From Cudoniella acicularis (Eukaryota > Ascomycota > Leotiomycetes > Helotiales > Helotiaceae), in contig JAAMPI010001747.1 of the NCBI GenBank assembly GCA_013054445.1, positions 1-10,848 on the forward strand: DNA of 10,848 bases, given 5' to 3'. The notes under the pieces are model-generated. The model searched no databases. It worked only from the letters and a program-made list of their open reading frames with translations, and had not been told where the DNA came from. The translations under genes were made by a program, and so were the position numbers. How positions within the stretch are numbered: the first letter of the stretch is position 1; each line of letters starts with the position of its first letter. Positions 8,228-10,848 of this stretch are shown here, one piece after another.

Positions 8228-8506
8228 ATTGACCGTGGTATGTAGGAATGCTGAGATTCGTATTGCGGTTTATTGTTGTTGATCGTCTAGGGAAAATTAG
8301 ATGTTACCCTAGAAGAAACACCCATGACGCGCCGCTAGCCTCGATAAGAAACCCTCCGATAAGGCGTTAACCTTGAGAAGTCACTACCAACTACACTGAA
8401 ATTCACCGTGAATCACCCACAACGGCACCAGATCCCTCACTTCGATGAAACTTTCCTCGATGCACTCTCCGAAAATCCTGCAGAGGCTTAGACACTGCCA
8501 ACGGCG
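8228..8506. promoter_or_regulatory. Short bidirectional promoter, NSRP1-like / NFKBIL1-like
   Basis: 279 bp between the two candidate start codons must drive both genes. No clear TATA box is seen. In-frame stops upstream of the NFKBIL1-like ATG (TAG 8489-8491), and upstream of the NSRP1 N-terminal frame, limit how far either gene can extend into it. Confidence 0.55.
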
Positions 8507-9508
8507 ATGACCTCCGACACGGGAGGCGACCCTGTCGCAGACTTAAGTGACCAGCACAAGGGCGAAGACGAGTATGCAACAACACAAAAATCAAAGTTCC
8601 GCTTCAAATCAAGAAAAAGATCTGGTGACGATGACCAACCTCGAAGTTCTTCTCATCGAAGTTGTCGCGACGATGAAGAGCATCACCGGCACCATCATCG
8701 AAGCAAGCGGCGCAAACGCTCGCCCTCTATCGCACAAACTGAAGATGACCCCTCACTCTATGACGATACATATATCCCAAATGCCTCCTCGAGCCAGTTC
8801 CCAGATCCAGATGTGGCTTTTCGAGAAAGTCTGTTCGACGCAATGGCCGATGATGAAGGCGCCGCATTTTGGGAAGGTGTTTATGGTCAACCGATTCACA
8901 CATACCCTGATGTCAAAGAAGGACCTACTGGAGAACTGGAGCGTATGACGGATGAAGAATATACCGCATATGTTAGAGCAAAGATGTATGAGAAGACGCA
9001 TCAGCATTTGCTCGAGGAGAAGGCCAGGAGAGATGCAGCGAAAAAGGAAAGAGAACGACTGGCTCAAGAAGGGAGAGAACAGGAAAGAGAGGCAGAAAAG
9101 TTCAGAAGGAAAGTGGAGGAGAGCCTGAAACGAGGCCAAGAGAGAAAGAAAAAGAAAGCCTGGGAAGAGCGATGGGAGAAGTATACCACCAAATGGGAAG
9201 AACTTGCCAAAGGAGGCGAAAGCAAGGTTGCGATCGCGTCTATACCTTGGCCCGTGGAAAGTGGAAGAAGGAAAGATATCAATTTCAAAGAAATCGAAAG
9301 ATTCTTCTTGTATGCACCGACGTCTGGACAACCAACTGAAGCGGAATTAAGCAAGATTTTAAAATCTGAACGAATTCGATGGCATCCAGATAAAATCCAA
9401 CAGAAGCTCGGAGGCCAAGATATTGGCGACGATGTCATCCAAGCAGTCACAGAGGTTTTTCAACTCATTGATAGAATGTGGTCAGAGATGAGGGATGGGA
9501 AGAAGTAA
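8507..9508 (+). CDS. NFKBIL1-like protein with degenerate J-like domain
   Basis: A single uninterrupted frame of 333 aa; the ATG at 8507 is the first after an in-frame TAG at 8489. The C-terminal third matches the NF-kappa-B inhibitor-like 1 family: IPWP at 246-249, then a helical region with RIRWHPDKIQQKLG, where HPD (293-295) is the J-domain tripeptide, and a final helix (AVTEVFQLIDRMW). The family's animal member has been tied to alternative splicing. The middle (about 150-235) is a Lys/Glu/Arg-rich coiled coil. The N-terminal part is disordered, with a His/Arg/Lys-rich basic stretch (about 50-72) that could be a nuclear localisation signal. There are no ankyrin repeats, unlike the animal protein, as is usual for fungal members. 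A J-domain co-chaperone is the alternative, but the IPWP plus WHPD layout favours NFKBIL1. Divergent from the NSRP1-like gene. Confidence 0.85.
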   Translation: MTSDTGGDPVADLSDQHKGEDEYATTQKSKFRFKSRKRSGDDDQPRSSSHRSCRDDEEHHRHHHRSKRRKRSPSIAQTEDDPSLYDDTYIPNASSSQFPDPDVAFRESLFDAMADDEGAAFWEGVYGQPIHTYPDVKEGPTGELERMTDEEYTAYVRAKMYEKTHQHLLEEKARRDAAKKERERLAQEGREQEREAEKFRRKVEESLKRGQERKKKKAWEERWEKYTTKWEELAKGGESKVAIASIPWPVESGRRKDINFKEIERFFLYAPTSGQPTEAELSKILKSERIRWHPDKIQQKLGGQDIGDDVIQAVTEVFQLIDRMWSEMRDGKK

Positions 9509-10169
9509 ATGGACTTTATTATTTCGCCTAGGAAACTGGAATCCGGCATAGCGATGGTGTTCACGGACTTATCTTTTTGGTGACGACTTATGGAACTGAA
9601 ATGGGTAACGTGGAGATTCTGCTACTGGTGGATAGGAAAAAGCAAAAGCGTCTCAAAACCACATGTCTAACGCAAGCGAGTACTGTGAGTTGATCGTTCA
9701 ACGCATGTGGCCAGTCTGCAGAGGAAAGATAATGCAGGAGATACGTAAATCCTCTGTGACTTGAAAGCCAAGGACCATACATCCATCACATTTGGCTCCA
9801 GATAAATCGAAGGTGAGATAGCTCCCGTGCGAAATAATTTTTATTGGGTATAATATAGCAGGGGTGTTTCTAGGGTTAGCAAAGATGTTCTTTGTGAAGA
9901 CACTCTAGACAGAGGGGCTCGATCAAGGAAATGCTCATCATGTGGAGGCAGTTGATATCGAATAAGCATACTCCCTAAAATGCGCAAATGCCAAAGCTTT
10001 ATAATCGTGAAGCGGAGAACTACCAAACAGCAGATCTTTGCCAATCTTCAAGTGCTCTTGCCTTTATTGACACTGGGATAATTGCTGGGCTGCATGCGGA
10101 TTCCAGCTGCAAGCTACTGTGATACCCCCGCTTTCCAAGCCAGATATTAAGAAAGCCAATCTTGAACGT
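9509..10169. other. Intergenic region, no gene seen
   Basis: 3' flank of the NFKBIL1-like gene and spacer. Short minus-strand frames (9588-9782 and 9841-10044) have no recognisable domain, signal or intron partners. A lone TAGGGTTAG at 9871-9879 is not part of a telomere-like array. Confidence 0.55.
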
Positions 10170-10848
10170 CTAAACACAATTTTTAGGCAAGATCGTAAAC
10201 ATCCCTTTCAACACCATCACGGCCGCCTTGACCTTCACCCATTCATTATCTTCCTCCGCGTGTCTCGCCGCCAGAGACCGATGCCTCCTCCATGAGCACC
10301 ATCCACCTCCATGATGCGCCGAAACCCGTACTAGAGTGCGGTTGCCCCTCCTCAGCGCAAGCACCAGCACCAGTTTGGCGCAGCGCCGCAACCCCACCAA
10401 CTGAAGCCTCCAGGCCAAGCCAGCCTTGAACCAGTGACATCGATCCTCCGCCTGCATCCGCCTCGCATCCTTCAACCACGACCTTCTCAACCTCCTCTTT
10501 TGCTTCTCTTCCACCCTCCCTCTGTGCCCGCCGTCCATTGAACAGCCTTATCAATTCAATTCAATTGACAGCCACCATCCACGGCCCAGACTGCCGGTGC
10601 TGTGACACACCCGACCTGTGACAGCTTCACCCCTCGTGCAGTGCAGTCCGCCGCCCTTCCGCCAATTGCGACAGGGAAGCTAGCTGGTTCACAACTGCAA
10701 GAAGCCGCATTCCTTCTCGGCCGTTGTTGCTTGTCGGCGCGCAGAATACAGCTCTTCGAGACATTCCAGAGGCTTTCTCTGCCCTTGGAGCCTCCTTCAC
10801 GAAGTCCACCCTCACCCCTTCACGGGTCCATTTGCCAGACGCAAGTTC
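10170..10848 (+). promoter_or_regulatory. Pyrimidine-rich DNA, probable promoter/leader of a downstream + gene
   Basis: The given strand is rich in C and CT runs, most strongly at about 10440-10530 (many CCTC and CTTC), and has no + strand open frame of size up to the window end. This fits a long fungal promoter or 5' leader reading rightwards. (TCAAT)3 lies at 10551-10565. Two overlapping minus-strand frames (10170-10538, 10246-10554) are Gly/Arg/Val-rich and low in complexity, as expected of the complement of CT-rich DNA, and are not called. Confidence 0.35.

Noticed and set aside
8753..9331. 192-codon minus-strand frame inside the NFKBIL1-like gene
   Set aside because: Phe/Leu/Ser-rich shadow of the Lys/Glu-rich coiled coil coded on the other strand.
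9871..9879. TAGGGTTAG, telomere-like
   Set aside because: A single unit; no array, and another lone TAGGGTT at 3734 shows it occurs by chance or as an ordinary promoter-type box.
10170..10554. Two overlapping minus-strand frames of 122 and 102 codons
   Set aside because: Low-complexity Gly/Arg/Val content expected from the complement of CT-rich DNA; no domain and no clear gene structure.

Overview
The window looks like nuclear DNA of a filamentous ascomycete (Pezizomycotina). Its genes carry short introns of 51-69 nt with GTATGT/GTAAGT-type donors and CTNAC/CTGAC-like branch sites. They encode typical fungal housekeeping proteins: a Zrt3-type ZIP transporter, an L-type lectin and Tim13. The flavour of the protein sequences suggests a Leotiomycetes-like fungus, but that is inference. 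No rRNA, tRNA, CRISPR or intact mobile element was found.

Layout. Positions 1-1640 are decayed. A pseudogene of an APH/choline-kinase-like phosphotransferase (162-1028) carries one in-frame stop and two frameshifts, and is followed by an AT-rich, TpA-rich stretch that resembles DNA altered by RIP. A vacuolar ZIP zinc transporter gene (2067-3614, +, 3 exons, 479 aa) follows, with zinc-response-like half-sites and a TATA box upstream. It converges on an L-type lectin cargo receptor gene (4244-5494, -, 5 exons, 331 aa), which contains a 24-nt microexon and a GC-AG intron. The lectin gene diverges from TIM13 (5968-6329, +, 2 exons, 100 aa), a mitochondrial intermembrane-space chaperone subunit. 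TIM13 converges on an NSRP1-like (DUF2040) gene (7026-8227, -). That gene diverges, across about 280 bp, from an NFKBIL1-like gene with a degenerate J-like domain (8507-9508, +). The last 1.3 kb holds no gene that can be supported; its pyrimidine-rich end (10170-10848) looks like the promoter or leader of a + strand gene beyond the window.

How the genes relate. The neighbours act in different compartments (vacuole, ER/Golgi, mitochondrion, nucleus) and do not form a metabolic cluster. The one suggestive pairing is NSRP1-like with NFKBIL1-like: in animals both families have been linked to pre-mRNA splicing, and here they share a short bidirectional promoter. I see no exotic or new system. The most notable points are gene-structure oddities: the microexon, the GC-AG intron, an NSRP1 N-terminus that lacks an in-frame ATG, and the decayed kinase beside a RIP-like tract.
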